A DNA stretch of 10,280 bases from an uncultured Selenomonadales bacterium (GCA_937915885.1 CALGGP010000196.1:1-10280), one strand, 5' to 3'; shown: positions 1 through 7,513, numbered from the stretch's first letter. Numbers and translations: made by a program. The notes: a model not told the origin generated them from the sequence alone.

Positions 1-2
1 AC

Positions 3-575
3 GGTCCCGCCGCCAAATCCGTCATCTTCCTCAGCGCAGATGCTTTCGGAGTGCTGCCGCCCGTTTCGATCCTCACTCCCGAGCAGTGCAAGTACTATTT
101 CTTGAGCGGCTTCACCGCGAAACTTGCTGGCACCGAGCGCGGCATCACCGAGCCCACCCCGACGTTCAGCGCGTGCTTCGGTCAAGCGTTCCTCGAGCTG
201 CATCCGACCAAATACGCCGAGGAGCTCGTCAAGCGCATGGAAAAATCCGGCGCCAAGGCTTATCTCGTCAACACCGGTTGGAACGGCACCGGCAAGCGCA
301 TCTCGATTAAGGATACGCGCGGCATCATCGACGCGATTCTCGGCGGCGCAATCCTCAACGCTCCCACCAAAAAGATTCCGATCTTCAATCTCGAGGTTCC
401 GACCGAGCTCGAGGGCGTTGCGACCAACATTCTCGACCCGAAGAACACCTACGCCGACGGCGCCGAGTGGGATCGCAAGGCGAAAGATTTGGCGGAGCGC
501 TTCATCAAGAACTTCAAAAAGTACGAGTACAACGCGGCGGGCAAGGCTCTCGTCCCTGCAGGTCCGCAACTCTGA
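3..575 (+). CDS. pckA: Phosphoenolpyruvate carboxykinase (ATP), C-terminal part
   Basis: This is the 3' part of the cytosolic enzyme that interconverts oxaloacetate plus ATP with phosphoenolpyruvate plus CO2 and ADP. In fermentative anaerobes it often runs in the CO2-fixing direction. The 5' end lies outside the window, and the frame opens at base 3 with GPAAKSVIFLSADAFGVLPP. About 190 residues are visible and align closely, from memory, with the E. coli PckA C-terminus. Recognisable stretches are FLSGFTAKLAGTERGITEP, TFSACFGQAFLELHPTKYAE and YLVNTGWNGTGKRISIKDTR; the last contributes to nucleotide binding in the family. The gene ends in TGA at 573-575. The GTG at 51 lies inside the conserved ADAFGVLPP block and is not a start. 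It is convergent with the restriction-modification genes and separated from them by a probable terminator. Confidence 0.96.
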   Translation, partial: GPAAKSVIFLSADAFGVLPPVSILTPEQCKYYFLSGFTAKLAGTERGITEPTPTFSACFGQAFLELHPTKYAEELVKRMEKSGAKAYLVNTGWNGTGKRISIKDTRGIIDAILGGAILNAPTKKIPIFNLEVPTELEGVATNILDPKNTYADGAEWDRKAKDLAERFIKNFKKYEYNAAGKALVPAGPQL

Positions 576-591
576 TCGATAAATAAATTCC

Positions 592-613
592 GTCGATCGT
601 CGGAACGATCGGC
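592..613 (+). other. Hairpin downstream of pckA
   Basis: The arms GTCGATCGT (592-600) and ACGATCGGC (605-613) pair over nine positions, including one T-G wobble, around a CGGA tetraloop, 17 nt after the pckA stop. The following bases are A-rich rather than T-rich, so it is not a standard intrinsic terminator by itself. It could protect the mRNA 3' end or assist the hairpin at 648-670. Confidence 0.35.
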
Positions 614-622
614 ACTATAAAA

Positions 623-646
623 ATGTTTTCGGCTCAAAAAAATTTT
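623..646. repeat. 24-bp direct repeat, copy 1
   Basis: Bases 623-646 and 717-740 match at 22 of 24 positions. Both start ATGTTTTCGGC and end in an A-run followed by TTTT. The copies are offset by 94 bp and bracket the probable pckA terminator. Confidence 0.6.
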
Positions 647-647
647 C

Positions 648-676
648 GGGCGTCCGGGCGATCGGGCGCCTCTTTT
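648..676 (+). terminator. Probable intrinsic terminator of pckA
   Basis: GGCGTCC (649-655) pairs with GGGCGCC (664-670) over seven positions with one wobble, around an 8-nt loop. The T-rich tail TCTTTT (671-676) follows directly. The orientation matches transcription of pckA, about 75 nt after its stop. It would also protect the convergent restriction-modification genes from read-through. Confidence 0.5.
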
Positions 677-716
677 GATCTCAGCGTTGATAGTGCCTCT
701 GCCTGTGACCGAAATC

Positions 717-740
717 ATGTTTTCGGCAAAAAAAAATTTT
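717..740. repeat. 24-bp direct repeat, copy 2
   Basis: This is the second copy of the repeat at 623-646. Its last two bases fall in the TAA stop codon (739-741, minus strand) of the restriction endonuclease gene. A small inverted repeat, CCGAAA (709-714) and TTTCGG (721-726), overlaps its left part. Confidence 0.6.
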
Positions 741-1347
741 ATGGTTCGATGCCAATCAAAACGATCGGCACCGACGGATTTGATCGACCCTCACGGACAA
801 TGTTTGTCAGCTCGTTTTCGTACCAAGCGACGCCCGAAGACATCTCGGACATCAGACTATGCATCGGAATGATCTCGACGCCCACATCAATATCTCCGCG
901 CTCGTAAAAAAATGTGTGCTTGACGTGGAGATCGTACTGCACGGCGAAATATTTTCCGAGCTGAACTTCGACCGCCACCCGATCTTTGACGAAGTCCACC
1001 TGATTATAAGTCTTATAGGCGGCGAATCCGCGCGCCTCGATCGCCCGCTTCTGCTCCTTTTTGTCGCCGATGTGGACGGTGTCTCGCGTCGTTTGAAGGT
1101 CTTCGTTGACGTAGTAATTCGTTCTCAGCTCCTGCCAATCGCGCGCATAAAATTCTTGCGCAAAGAGTTCATTCATATCCTTCGGCGAATACAGCCGCCG
1201 CCCGCGTTTATTTTTTTCCTTGCTGATTTTGTTAAACGCCTCCGACGCGTCGACGCAGGCAATGATGTTTTCGATCTCGACCAAAATATTTTTCTTATGG
1301 ACGATCAAAAATTCAATCCCATTCAAGTGACTGTACCACCGGCTCAT
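739..1347 (-). CDS. Type II restriction endonuclease, BstYI/BglII family
   Basis: This is a predicted cytoplasmic Mg2+-dependent homodimeric endonuclease. The 202-residue product is nearly the length of BstYI and matches it, from memory, almost throughout: YSHLNGIEF near residues 5-13, RLYSPKDMNE at 51-60, RTNYYV at 75-80, NQVDFVKDRVAVEVQ at 115-129, and EMSSGVAWYE near 168-177. The catalytic pattern is Asp118, Glu127 and Gln129. The nine-residue Asp-Glu gap and the E-x-Q motif are those of BglII (Asp84, Glu93, Gln95). Inferred specificity is therefore RGATCY (BstYI) rather than only AGATCT (BglII). The ATG at 1347 gives the BstYI-like N-terminus; the open frame continues upstream only within the methylase gene. 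It overlaps the methylase 3' end by 35 nt, which suggests translational coupling. No clear Shine-Dalgarno sequence precedes it. Confidence 0.9.
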   Translation of the reverse strand: MSRWYSHLNGIEFLIVHKKNILVEIENIIACVDASEAFNKISKEKNKRGRRLYSPKDMNELFAQEFYARDWQELRTNYYVNEDLQTTRDTVHIGDKKEQKRAIEARGFAAYKTYNQVDFVKDRVAVEVQLGKYFAVQYDLHVKHTFFYERGDIDVGVEIIPMHSLMSEMSSGVAWYENELTNIVREGRSNPSVPIVLIGIEP

Positions 1348-2266
1348 CTTCACGCCGCGCCGCCCCCCATTCCAACGGTCGTTGAGCAAGTTTATCGGTC
1401 GGCTTGGGCTCGTACACTTGACGGCGGATCGGACGAGTCGGCAACAGATCATTCCTCAACAGTTCGAGCCGCCGACGCCCGATCGCCACATACTCCGCCT
1501 CGAGCTCCGAGCCGTACGCCCGCCGATCATTTTTCAGCGCTCCGATCAGCGTCGACGCCACGCCCGCGAACGGATCGAACACAATATCATCGGGCTCCGT
1601 CAACGCCAACACGCATCGTTCAACCAACTCGACGGGATATTGACACGGATGCGCAACTTTTTCAATGTGATTGGCTTTGACGTTGGGAATATCCCACAAT
1701 CCGCAATCCCAATCGTCGATCAGCCGCTCGACCGTCATCTGCCACACGTCCGACGGATTTTTTCCGAGCGGATTGCCGCTCAATTGCCCGCGCTTCGCTC
1801 CTTTGAAGTGTCGCTTACCCGGATATTTCGACGGCACTCTCACCGCGTCGAGATTAAACGTATATCGATCGGATTTCGTGAACCATAACAGCGTTTCGTA
1901 TCGCCCGCTGAATCGTTTCGAGCAGTGCAGTCCATGCCCGAAATGCCACACGATCCGATTGCGCAATCGGAGACCGCGCCGTTTGAACAGCGGATAAAAA
2001 TAAATATCGAGCGGATAAACTTCGCCGCCGTCGACGTAATTGCCGACCTGCCAACACAAACTGCCGTCGTCGGCGACAAGCCGCGTAAACTCATCGAGCA
2101 ACGGCGACATTGTTTCGAGATATTGCTCGATGCCGACGCGCGTCTCATATTCCTTGCCGATGTTGTACGGCGGCGATGTGATCAACAGTTTGATCGAGCC
2201 GTCGTCGAGCGCGCGACAAAAACTCAGCGCGTCGCAACATTCATATCGACATTCTTTCAGTTCCAT
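1313..2266 (-). CDS. Type II DNA methyltransferase (probable N4-cytosine), partner of the BstYI-like enzyme
   Basis: This is an S-adenosylmethionine-dependent modification enzyme of 317 residues. The catalytic motif TSPPY (residues 30-34) precedes the AdoMet-binding motif FDPFAG (about 230-235), which is the beta-class order. SPPY, rather than DPPY or NPPY, points to N4-methylcytosine, as in the cognate methylases of this endonuclease family. SDVWQM and HPCQYPVELVERC are further family landmarks. The start chosen is the ATG at 2266, with AGGA eight bases upstream and an N-terminus (MELKECRYECCDALSF) typical of the class. An in-frame ATG at 2302 would add 12 residues but has a poorer ribosome site. 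It is the first gene of a two-gene unit, so methylation can precede restriction. Its inferred target is RGATCY, with the methyl group on the cytosine of GATC. Upstream DNA is repeat array, and I see no clear promoter. Confidence 0.9.
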   Translation of the reverse strand: MELKECRYECCDALSFCRALDDGSIKLLITSPPYNIGKEYETRVGIEQYLETMSPLLDEFTRLVADDGSLCWQVGNYVDGGEVYPLDIYFYPLFKRRGLRLRNRIVWHFGHGLHCSKRFSGRYETLLWFTKSDRYTFNLDAVRVPSKYPGKRHFKGAKRGQLSGNPLGKNPSDVWQMTVERLIDDWDCGLWDIPNVKANHIEKVAHPCQYPVELVERCVLALTEPDDIVFDPFAGVASTLIGALKNDRRAYGSELEAEYVAIGRRRLELLRNDLLPTRPIRRQVYEPKPTDKLAQRPLEWGAARREDEPVVQSLEWD

Positions 2267-2323
2267 ATCAAGTTTCCTGCAGATTTTATCCCATTCGCCC
2301 ATTTGCGCCCTGCGCGATCAGTT

Positions 2324-2867
2324 GAAGGCGAGGCGCCACCGCGGATGGGCATGCCGACCTCTGTCGGGCGCCACACTCAACGGGCGAAGGTGAGGTACCG
2401 AATGCGCGGGTGGGCTGCCGTCATTGGTTGGGTGCCCCGCTCAACGGTTGAAGGGCGCCGCCGACGCGGGGTGGGCATGCCGTCATTGGTGGGGCGCCGC
2501 GCTCAACGGTTAAAGGAGAGGCGCCGACGAAGCGGGATGGGCATGCCGTCATTGGTTGGGTGCTCCGCTCAACGGTTGAAGGAGAGGCGCCGCCGCGGAT
2601 GGGCATGCCGACCTCTGTCGGGCGCCACACTCAACGGGCGAAGGAGAGGCGCCGCCGACGCAGGGTGGGCATGCCGAACTCGGTTGGGCGCCGGGATCAA
2701 GGGTTGAAGGAGAGGCGCCGCCAACGCGGGATGGACATGCCGCCCACTGTTGTGCGCCGCGCTCGAGTTGCCCGCCGCGAATAAAGAGCGGGCGCCTACG
2801 ACGCGGGGTGGGCATGCCTACCTCAGTTGGGCGCCGTCGCCGGTGGGCGGGAGCGTCGGCGGCGCCC
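2324..2867 (+). repeat. GC-rich tandem repeat array, eight imperfect units of about 66 bp
   Basis: The gap between the methylase and pyrG is filled by eight diverged units. The core is GGCGCCGCCGACGCGG followed by GTGGGCATGCCG, then a variable stretch, GGTTGGGCGCCG, CTCAACGGTTGAAGGAGA and the next unit. The palindrome-bearing GGGCATGCC (or a variant) starts at 2347, 2412 (variant), 2473, 2539, 2601, 2667, 2733 (variant) and 2810, giving steps of 65, 61, 66, 62, 66, 66 and 77 bp. Units one and five share an almost identical 50-bp variant. Short frames open on both strands, but the spacing is not a constant multiple of three and no ribosome site is convincing, so I do not call a gene. The array is read on the plus strand, opposite to the flanking genes. 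Confidence 0.85.
2829..2867 (+). repeat. Terminal palindromic element, copy A
   Basis: GGGCGCCG (2829-2836), 23 nt, then CGGCGCCC (2860-2867) and TTTTATC form a perfect 8-bp inverted repeat at the right end of the array. The spacer contains GGTGGGCGGGAG. Copies B (5376-5414) and C (7365-7403) have the same arms and the same spacer length. The plus-strand T-run would allow terminator activity only for rightward transcription, against pyrG. Confidence 0.8.
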
Positions 2868-2924
2868 TTTTATCGTCGCCCCGTCAACTCCGAAGGTGCC
2901 GCCTTCAACGGGTGGGCGGAAAAA

Positions 2925-4577
<1,653 letters not shown>

Positions 4578-4582
4578 GCCGA

Positions 4583-4909
4583 TCACTCCTGAATGCTTTC
4601 AAACATTTTTTCGCGCCGACGAGAAGTAGTTTTCGTCCCGACGGTTGAAGTGCGACGGGCGGTCGAGCGTTTGATCTCGGGCGGATTCCACTCCGTCAAG
4701 CCCCACATGCACTCGCCGCGATATTGGAAGCGGCTGTCCATATTGATCATCGTGTAGACTTCGGAGATCGCCGCCGACAGCGATTGCACGGGCTTATGTT
4801 TTTTTTCAATGACGTCGAGAATCAAATCTTTGTAGTGAATCGGATTGCCGTTGTTGACGAGAATTTTGTAGGCGACGTCGACCTCCGACATATTGATAAA
4901 ATCTTCCAT
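4583..4909 (-). CDS. rpoE: DNA-directed RNA polymerase delta subunit (HARE-HTH protein)
   Basis: This is an accessory RNA polymerase subunit of Firmicutes, which in Bacillus affects promoter selectivity and polymerase recycling. The 108-residue product has the HARE winged-helix domain in residues 6-72, from VDVAYKILVNNGNPIHYKDL to SRFQYRGECMWGLTEW. The order rpoE-pyrG, with argS nearby, is the usual Firmicutes arrangement and supports the call. The start is well fixed: GAGGAGG lies seven bases before the ATG at 4909. Unlike Bacillus delta, which ends in a long acidic tail, the last 35 residues here are basic and Ser/Thr-rich (STARRTSTVGTKTTSRRREK), so polymerase recycling by an acidic tail cannot be assumed. 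The gene lies 12 nt after the small secreted protein and five nt before pyrG. Confidence 0.87.
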   Translation of the reverse strand: MEDFINMSEVDVAYKILVNNGNPIHYKDLILDVIEKKHKPVQSLSAAISEVYTMINMDSRFQYRGECMWGLTEWNPPEIKRSTARRTSTVGTKTTSRRREKMFESIQE

Positions 4910-4921
4910 AGTAATTCCTCC

Positions 4922-5146
4922 TCAAGGTTTGCAACGTTGGCAGGGCGAGTAACCGGCGGCGAGCGCCTCGTCACGACTGTTGAACGGGACGAAGTGAGGC
5001 GCGTCGGGATATTTGATGGTCGAGCAACCGTAGAAATGAAATTTCATCGACTTGGTATTGCCGAGGTAATTGGGTGCGGCGAGCCCGTGCGCTGCGAAAA
5101 GGATCGCCGCCGTCAAGATTGCGATCGAAAAAATTTTTCTCAACAC
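4922..5146 (-). CDS. Small secreted protein with Ada-like zinc-binding domain
   Basis: This 74-residue predicted exported protein has no certain function. It begins with a basic n-region (LRKIF) and a hydrophobic core at residues 5-19, with likely signal peptidase cleavage near GLA-AP (23-24). The mature part has the pattern NTKSMKFHFYGC (30-41), then FNSRDEALAAGYSPCQRC (55-72). This resembles the Ada metal-binding fold often appended to secreted nuclease-like proteins. Probable zinc ligands are Cys41, Cys69 and Cys72, possibly with His37. GTG at 5146 is the preferred start because GGGAGG (5161-5156) is nine bases upstream. ATG codons at 5155 and 5152 are in frame but too close to that site. 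Its stop overlaps the rpoE ribosome site region, placing it in the rpoE-pyrG transcript. It is an isolated domain, so a structural or DNA-binding role is as likely as catalysis. Confidence 0.8.
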   Translation of the reverse strand: MLRKIFSIAILTAAILFAAHGLAAPNYLGNTKSMKFHFYGCSTIKYPDAPHFVPFNSRDEALAAGYSPCQRCKP

Positions 5147-5280
5147 GATCATCATCCTCCCATAATTTTTTTGTCTCCAATAATTTTTGCCCGTCCACCG
5201 TCTTTTATCTTAACGAAGGGTTTGAAAGGGTCGCCGCTCAACGCTCCCACCCACGGAGCTCGGCTCCCCGATTTTGGCAG

Positions 5281-5414
5281 CAATGCCCACCCCGCGTTGG
5301 CGGCGCCTTCGACCGCGCGGGGCGGTTTCCGACACTCGGGCGACGACGGCACGGGTGGGAACCGCTTCCTCCGTTGGGCGCCGACCTCGACGGGTGGGAG
5401 TGCCGTCGGCGCCC
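5281..5414 (+). repeat. GC-rich palindromic repeat block B, ending in terminal element
   Basis: This region is related to the units at 2324-2867: ATGCCCACCCCGCGTTGGCG, CACGGGTGGGAACCGCTTCC and TCCGTTGGGCGCCG resemble the core words. It ends with GGGCGCCG (5376-5383), a 23-nt spacer containing GGGTGGGAG, and CGGCGCCC (5407-5414), followed by TTCTATCCGTCGCCC. Block A is likewise followed by a T-rich stretch and GTCGCCC. The orientation is the same as in blocks A and C. Confidence 0.75.
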
Positions 5415-5439
5415 TTCTATCCGTCGCCCACGAACCCCC

Positions 5440-5467
5440 AATTCCTAATTCCTAATTACTAATTGCC
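5440..5467. repeat. 7-bp tandem repeat (AATTCCT type, four copies)
   Basis: The four heptamers are AATTCCT, AATTCCT, AATTACT and AATTGCC, lying between repeat block B and the argS stop. They form a short AT-rich island in a GC-rich setting. Slippage is a simple explanation. Confidence 0.6.
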
Positions 5468-5488
5468 TTTCGGGCGGGTGGGAAAATT

Positions 5489-7513
5489 TTACATCGAAGT
5501 CGGAGCGCTCACTCCCAACAGCCCGAGCGCGTGCCTGATCACATGTCCCGTCACTTTGATCAGCGCCAACCGCGCCTCCGCCAACGGCTGCTCAACTCCG
5601 ATTATCCGACAGTCACGATAGAAACTGTGAAACGCCGCCGCCACATCATGACAGTATTTCGCGATTCGTTGAGGCGCATACTCCGCCGCCGCCCGATCGA
5701 TCTCCTCTTCATACTCCGCAATCCGATTGATCAGATCAACTTCCGTCGAGTGCGTCAACAGGTCGAGCCGAGGATTTTCTCCGAGCGTCAAGCCCACCTC
5801 CGCCGTCTGACGGAAAATGCTGCTGATTCGCGCGTGCGCATACTGCACGTAATACACCGGATTGTCGTTGGATTTTTTGACCGCAAGGTCGAGATCAAAA
5901 TCCAATTGGCTGTCGAGCGACCGCATCAAAAATATAAACCGCGCCGCATCGATCCCGACCTCCTCGATCAACTCATGCAGCGTGATGCTTTTGCCCGTCC
6001 GCTTCGACATCTTTACGAGCTCGCCGCCGCGATACAGACTCACCATCTGCAACAACAGCACTTTCAACCGATCGGGATCGAAGCCCAGCGCCGCCATCGA
6101 CGCCTTCACCCGCGCAATATAACCGTGATGATCCGCGCCCCAAATATTTATGAGCGTCCCGAAGCCGCGCTCGAATTTATTTTTATGATACGCGATATCC
6201 GCCGCGAGATATGTCGGTTGCCCGTTCTCCCGAATCACCACTCGATCCTTGTCGTCGCCGTACTCCGTCGACTTCAGCCAGAGCGCGCCGTCCTTTTCAT
6301 AGATCGCGCCCTTCGATTTAAGCGTCTCGACCGCGCTGTTGATCGCGTCGTCGTGCAATGTCCGCTCACTGAACCACGTATCGAACTCGACGCGGAACGC
6401 CGATAAATCCTCCTTCAACGCCGCCAACTTCTCAACATACGCCAAGTCTTGGAAAATTTTCAGCCGCTCCGTCTCGTCGAGCGCAAGATATTTGTCGCCG
6501 TCGCGCGCAATGATCCTCCGCGCGGTGTCGATGATGTCTTCGCCGTGATAGCCGTCGGCAGGGAACTCGACCGTTTGACCGAGCAACTCGAGATAACGGG
6601 CATTGACGGAACGCGCGAGATTATTCATCTGATTGCCGAAGTCGTTGATATAAAATTCGGCTTGGACGTTGAAGCCCGCCGCGCGGAGAATGTTGACGAT
6701 CGCCGAGCCCGACGCGGCCCCGCGCCCATGCCCGACATGAAGCGGACCGGTGGGATTGGCGCTGACGTATTCGATCTGGATCGGAGCGTCGTCGCGGGCG
6801 GGCAATTGACCGTATTGATCGCCTGCGTTGAGAATCGCGCGGAAGTGATCGTAAATGACCGTCGGCTTGAGATAAAAATTCATGAAGCCTGCGCCCGCGA
6901 TCTCGATCCGATCAAACATCGTCCGATCGATTTTCTCAAGAATGATCTCGGCGATTTTTCGGGGGCTCATGCGGAAAATTTTTGCCGACTTCATTGCAAA
7001 GTTGGTGGCGAAGTCGCCGAACTCCTTTTTGGGAGGCACCTCCAACTCGATTGTCGGCAAAGCTGTCGATCCCGACGGAAAAAATTTTTTCTCCCGATTA
7101 GGGGCGCTGTCGTCGCCCCCACCCTCGGAGCACAGCGCCCCACCAAGATCGCAGTTCCCACCCGGCGCCGACAGCGCCCGTTCTTCGCAAAGCGCGGCTT
7201 TGTAAGGTTGGGCGGACGGGCTCATTTTTTGGGGAACGCCGCCGACGCGTCCATCCACCGGGCGCGGCGCCCGTTCTTCGTCAAGCGCGGCTTCGTAAAG
7301 CGGGGCGGGCGGGCTCATTTTTTCATGGGCGTCGCCGACGCGGGTGGGAAGCACTTCATTGGTTGGGCGCCGCGATTCGGGGGCGGGAGCGGCGGCGGCG
7401 CCCTCTCCATCGACAACGACTTTGGCATGGGCAGGCGGAATCAAAATCCCTTCGTTGATCGCCGACGTCACCGCCTCGCGGATCGCCTTCTCAATCATTT
7501 TTTTGATCTGCAA
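5489..7513 (-). CDS. argS: Arginyl-tRNA synthetase with an in-frame repeat-derived insert
   Basis: This cytosolic class I synthetase charges tRNA-Arg. The product has 674 residues against about 550-560 usual. Residues 1-34 begin the N-terminal add1 domain, which contacts the tRNA D-loop. Residues from about 36 to 150 are extra, low-complexity and repeat-encoded. The family sequence then resumes with TIELEVPPKKEFGDFATN. The catalytic core is intact: SANPTGPLHVGHGRG holds the HIGH-type motif HVGH at 259-262, and KMSKR is at 501-505. NIWGADHHGYIARVKA (456-471) and the C-terminal anticodon-binding helical region (SLDSQLDFDLDLA onward) are complete, ending in TAA at 5489. The start is TTG at 7513, with GGGGAG six bases upstream. 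Since all catalytic motifs are in one frame, I judge the gene functional rather than a pseudogene. Confidence 0.95.
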   Translation of the reverse strand: MQIKKMIEKAIREAVTSAINEGILIPPAHAKVVVDGEGAAAAPAPESRRPTNEVLPTRVGDAHEKMSPPAPLYEAALDEERAPRPVDGRVGGVPQKMSPSAQPYKAALCEERALSAPGGNCDLGGALCSEGGGDDSAPNREKKFFPSGSTALPTIELEVPPKKEFGDFATNFAMKSAKIFRMSPRKIAEIILEKIDRTMFDRIEIAGAGFMNFYLKPTVIYDHFRAILNAGDQYGQLPARDDAPIQIEYVSANPTGPLHVGHGRGAASGSAIVNILRAAGFNVQAEFYINDFGNQMNNLARSVNARYLELLGQTVEFPADGYHGEDIIDTARRIIARDGDKYLALDETERLKIFQDLAYVEKLAALKEDLSAFRVEFDTWFSERTLHDDAINSAVETLKSKGAIYEKDGALWLKSTEYGDDKDRVVIRENGQPTYLAADIAYHKNKFERGFGTLINIWGADHHGYIARVKASMAALGFDPDRLKVLLLQMVSLYRGGELVKMSKRTGKSITLHELIEEVGIDAARFIFLMRSLDSQLDFDLDLAVKKSNDNPVYYVQYAHARISSIFRQTAEVGLTLGENPRLDLLTHSTEVDLINRIAEYEEEIDRAAAEYAPQRIAKYCHDVAAAFHSFYRDCRIIGVEQPLAEARLALIKVTGHVIRHALGLLGVSAPTSM
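7101..7141 (+). repeat. Perfect 10-bp inverted repeat inside the argS insert
   Basis: GGGGCGCTGT (7101-7110) and ACAGCGCCCC (7132-7141) are exact reverse complements separated by 21 nt. The design resembles the 8-bp-arm, 23-nt-spacer terminal element. Confidence 0.8.
7157..7342 (-). repeat. 93-bp tandem duplication encoding two 31-residue repeats in ArgS
   Basis: The copies are 7157-7249 and 7250-7342. Both contain GCGCCCGTTCTTCG, AAGCGCGGCTT, GGGCTCATTTTTT and GCCGACGCG in the same positions, offset by exactly 93 bp. Encoded residues 59-89 and 90-120 share VGxxxxKMSPxAxxYxAALxEERA. Because 93 is a multiple of three, the duplication keeps the reading frame. Confidence 0.85.
7365..7403 (+). 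repeat. Terminal palindromic element, copy C (within argS)
   Basis: GGGCGCCG (7365-7372), 23 nt containing GGGGGCGGGAG, then CGGCGCCC (7396-7403). It is identical in arms and spacing to copies A and B. It encodes the Gly/Ala-rich GEGAAAAPAPESRRP stretch of ArgS on the minus strand. Confidence 0.8.

Larger units (their letters stand above)
5162..5488. other. Gene-free spacer between argS and the small secreted protein
   Basis: This stretch holds no convincing gene. The left 60 bases are AT-rich and presumably include the leader of the downstream minus-strand operon, though no good -35/-10 pair is visible. The rest is the second block of the GC-rich repeat family, then a 7-bp tandem repeat, then CGGGCGGGTGGGAAAATTTT at the argS stop. 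A small inverted repeat, GGAGC (5255-5259) and GCTCC (5263-5267), is also present. Confidence 0.6.
7066..7407 (+). mobile_element. Palindromic repeat cluster C inserted in frame inside argS
   Basis: This roughly 340-bp stretch encodes the extra ArgS residues (about 36-150). At its right end are GCCGACGCGGGTGGGAAGC, TTCATTGGTTGGGCGCCGCG and the terminal element C, matching words of the intergenic array A. It also contains a 93-bp tandem duplication (7157-7342), a perfect 10-bp inverted repeat (7101-7110 with 7132-7141), a compact palindrome CGGGCGC-G-GCGCCCG (7259-7273) and an A6T6 tract (7079-7090). Both flanks return immediately to normal ArgS sequence and the frame is kept. 'Mobile' is inferred from repetition at three loci; no transposase is present. 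The exact boundaries are approximate. Confidence 0.65.

Noticed and set aside
709..740. Terminator for the endonuclease gene
   Set aside because: Read on the minus strand, the T-run comes before the CCGAAA/TTTCGG hairpin rather than after it.
859..1680. Plus-strand open frame of 273 codons antisense to the restriction-modification genes
   Set aside because: Both minus-strand genes are recognised families and the antisense frame has no support.
1925..2707. Plus-strand open frame of 260 codons running from the methylase gene into the repeat array
   Set aside because: Its first half is antisense to the methylase, and its second half is translated repeat DNA rich in Arg and Gly. No ribosome site or family similarity supports it.
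2421..2815. Minus-strand open frames in the array with repeated CPxxVGGA-like residues
   Set aside because: They are direct translations of the tandem repeat in an open frame. Unit lengths of 61, 62 and 65 bp would shift the frame in places, and no start signal is convincing.
2324..2867. CRISPR array
   Set aside because: Units are contiguous, diverged and about 66 bp, without constant short repeats alternating with unique spacers, and no cas genes are present.
2829..2875. Rho-independent terminator for pyrG
   Set aside because: The T-run lies on the plus strand, so the hairpin could only terminate rightward transcription. pyrG is transcribed leftward.
7066..7407. argS as a pseudogene disrupted by repeats
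   Set aside because: The frame is open throughout and all catalytic and anticodon-binding regions follow intact, so disruption is not supported.
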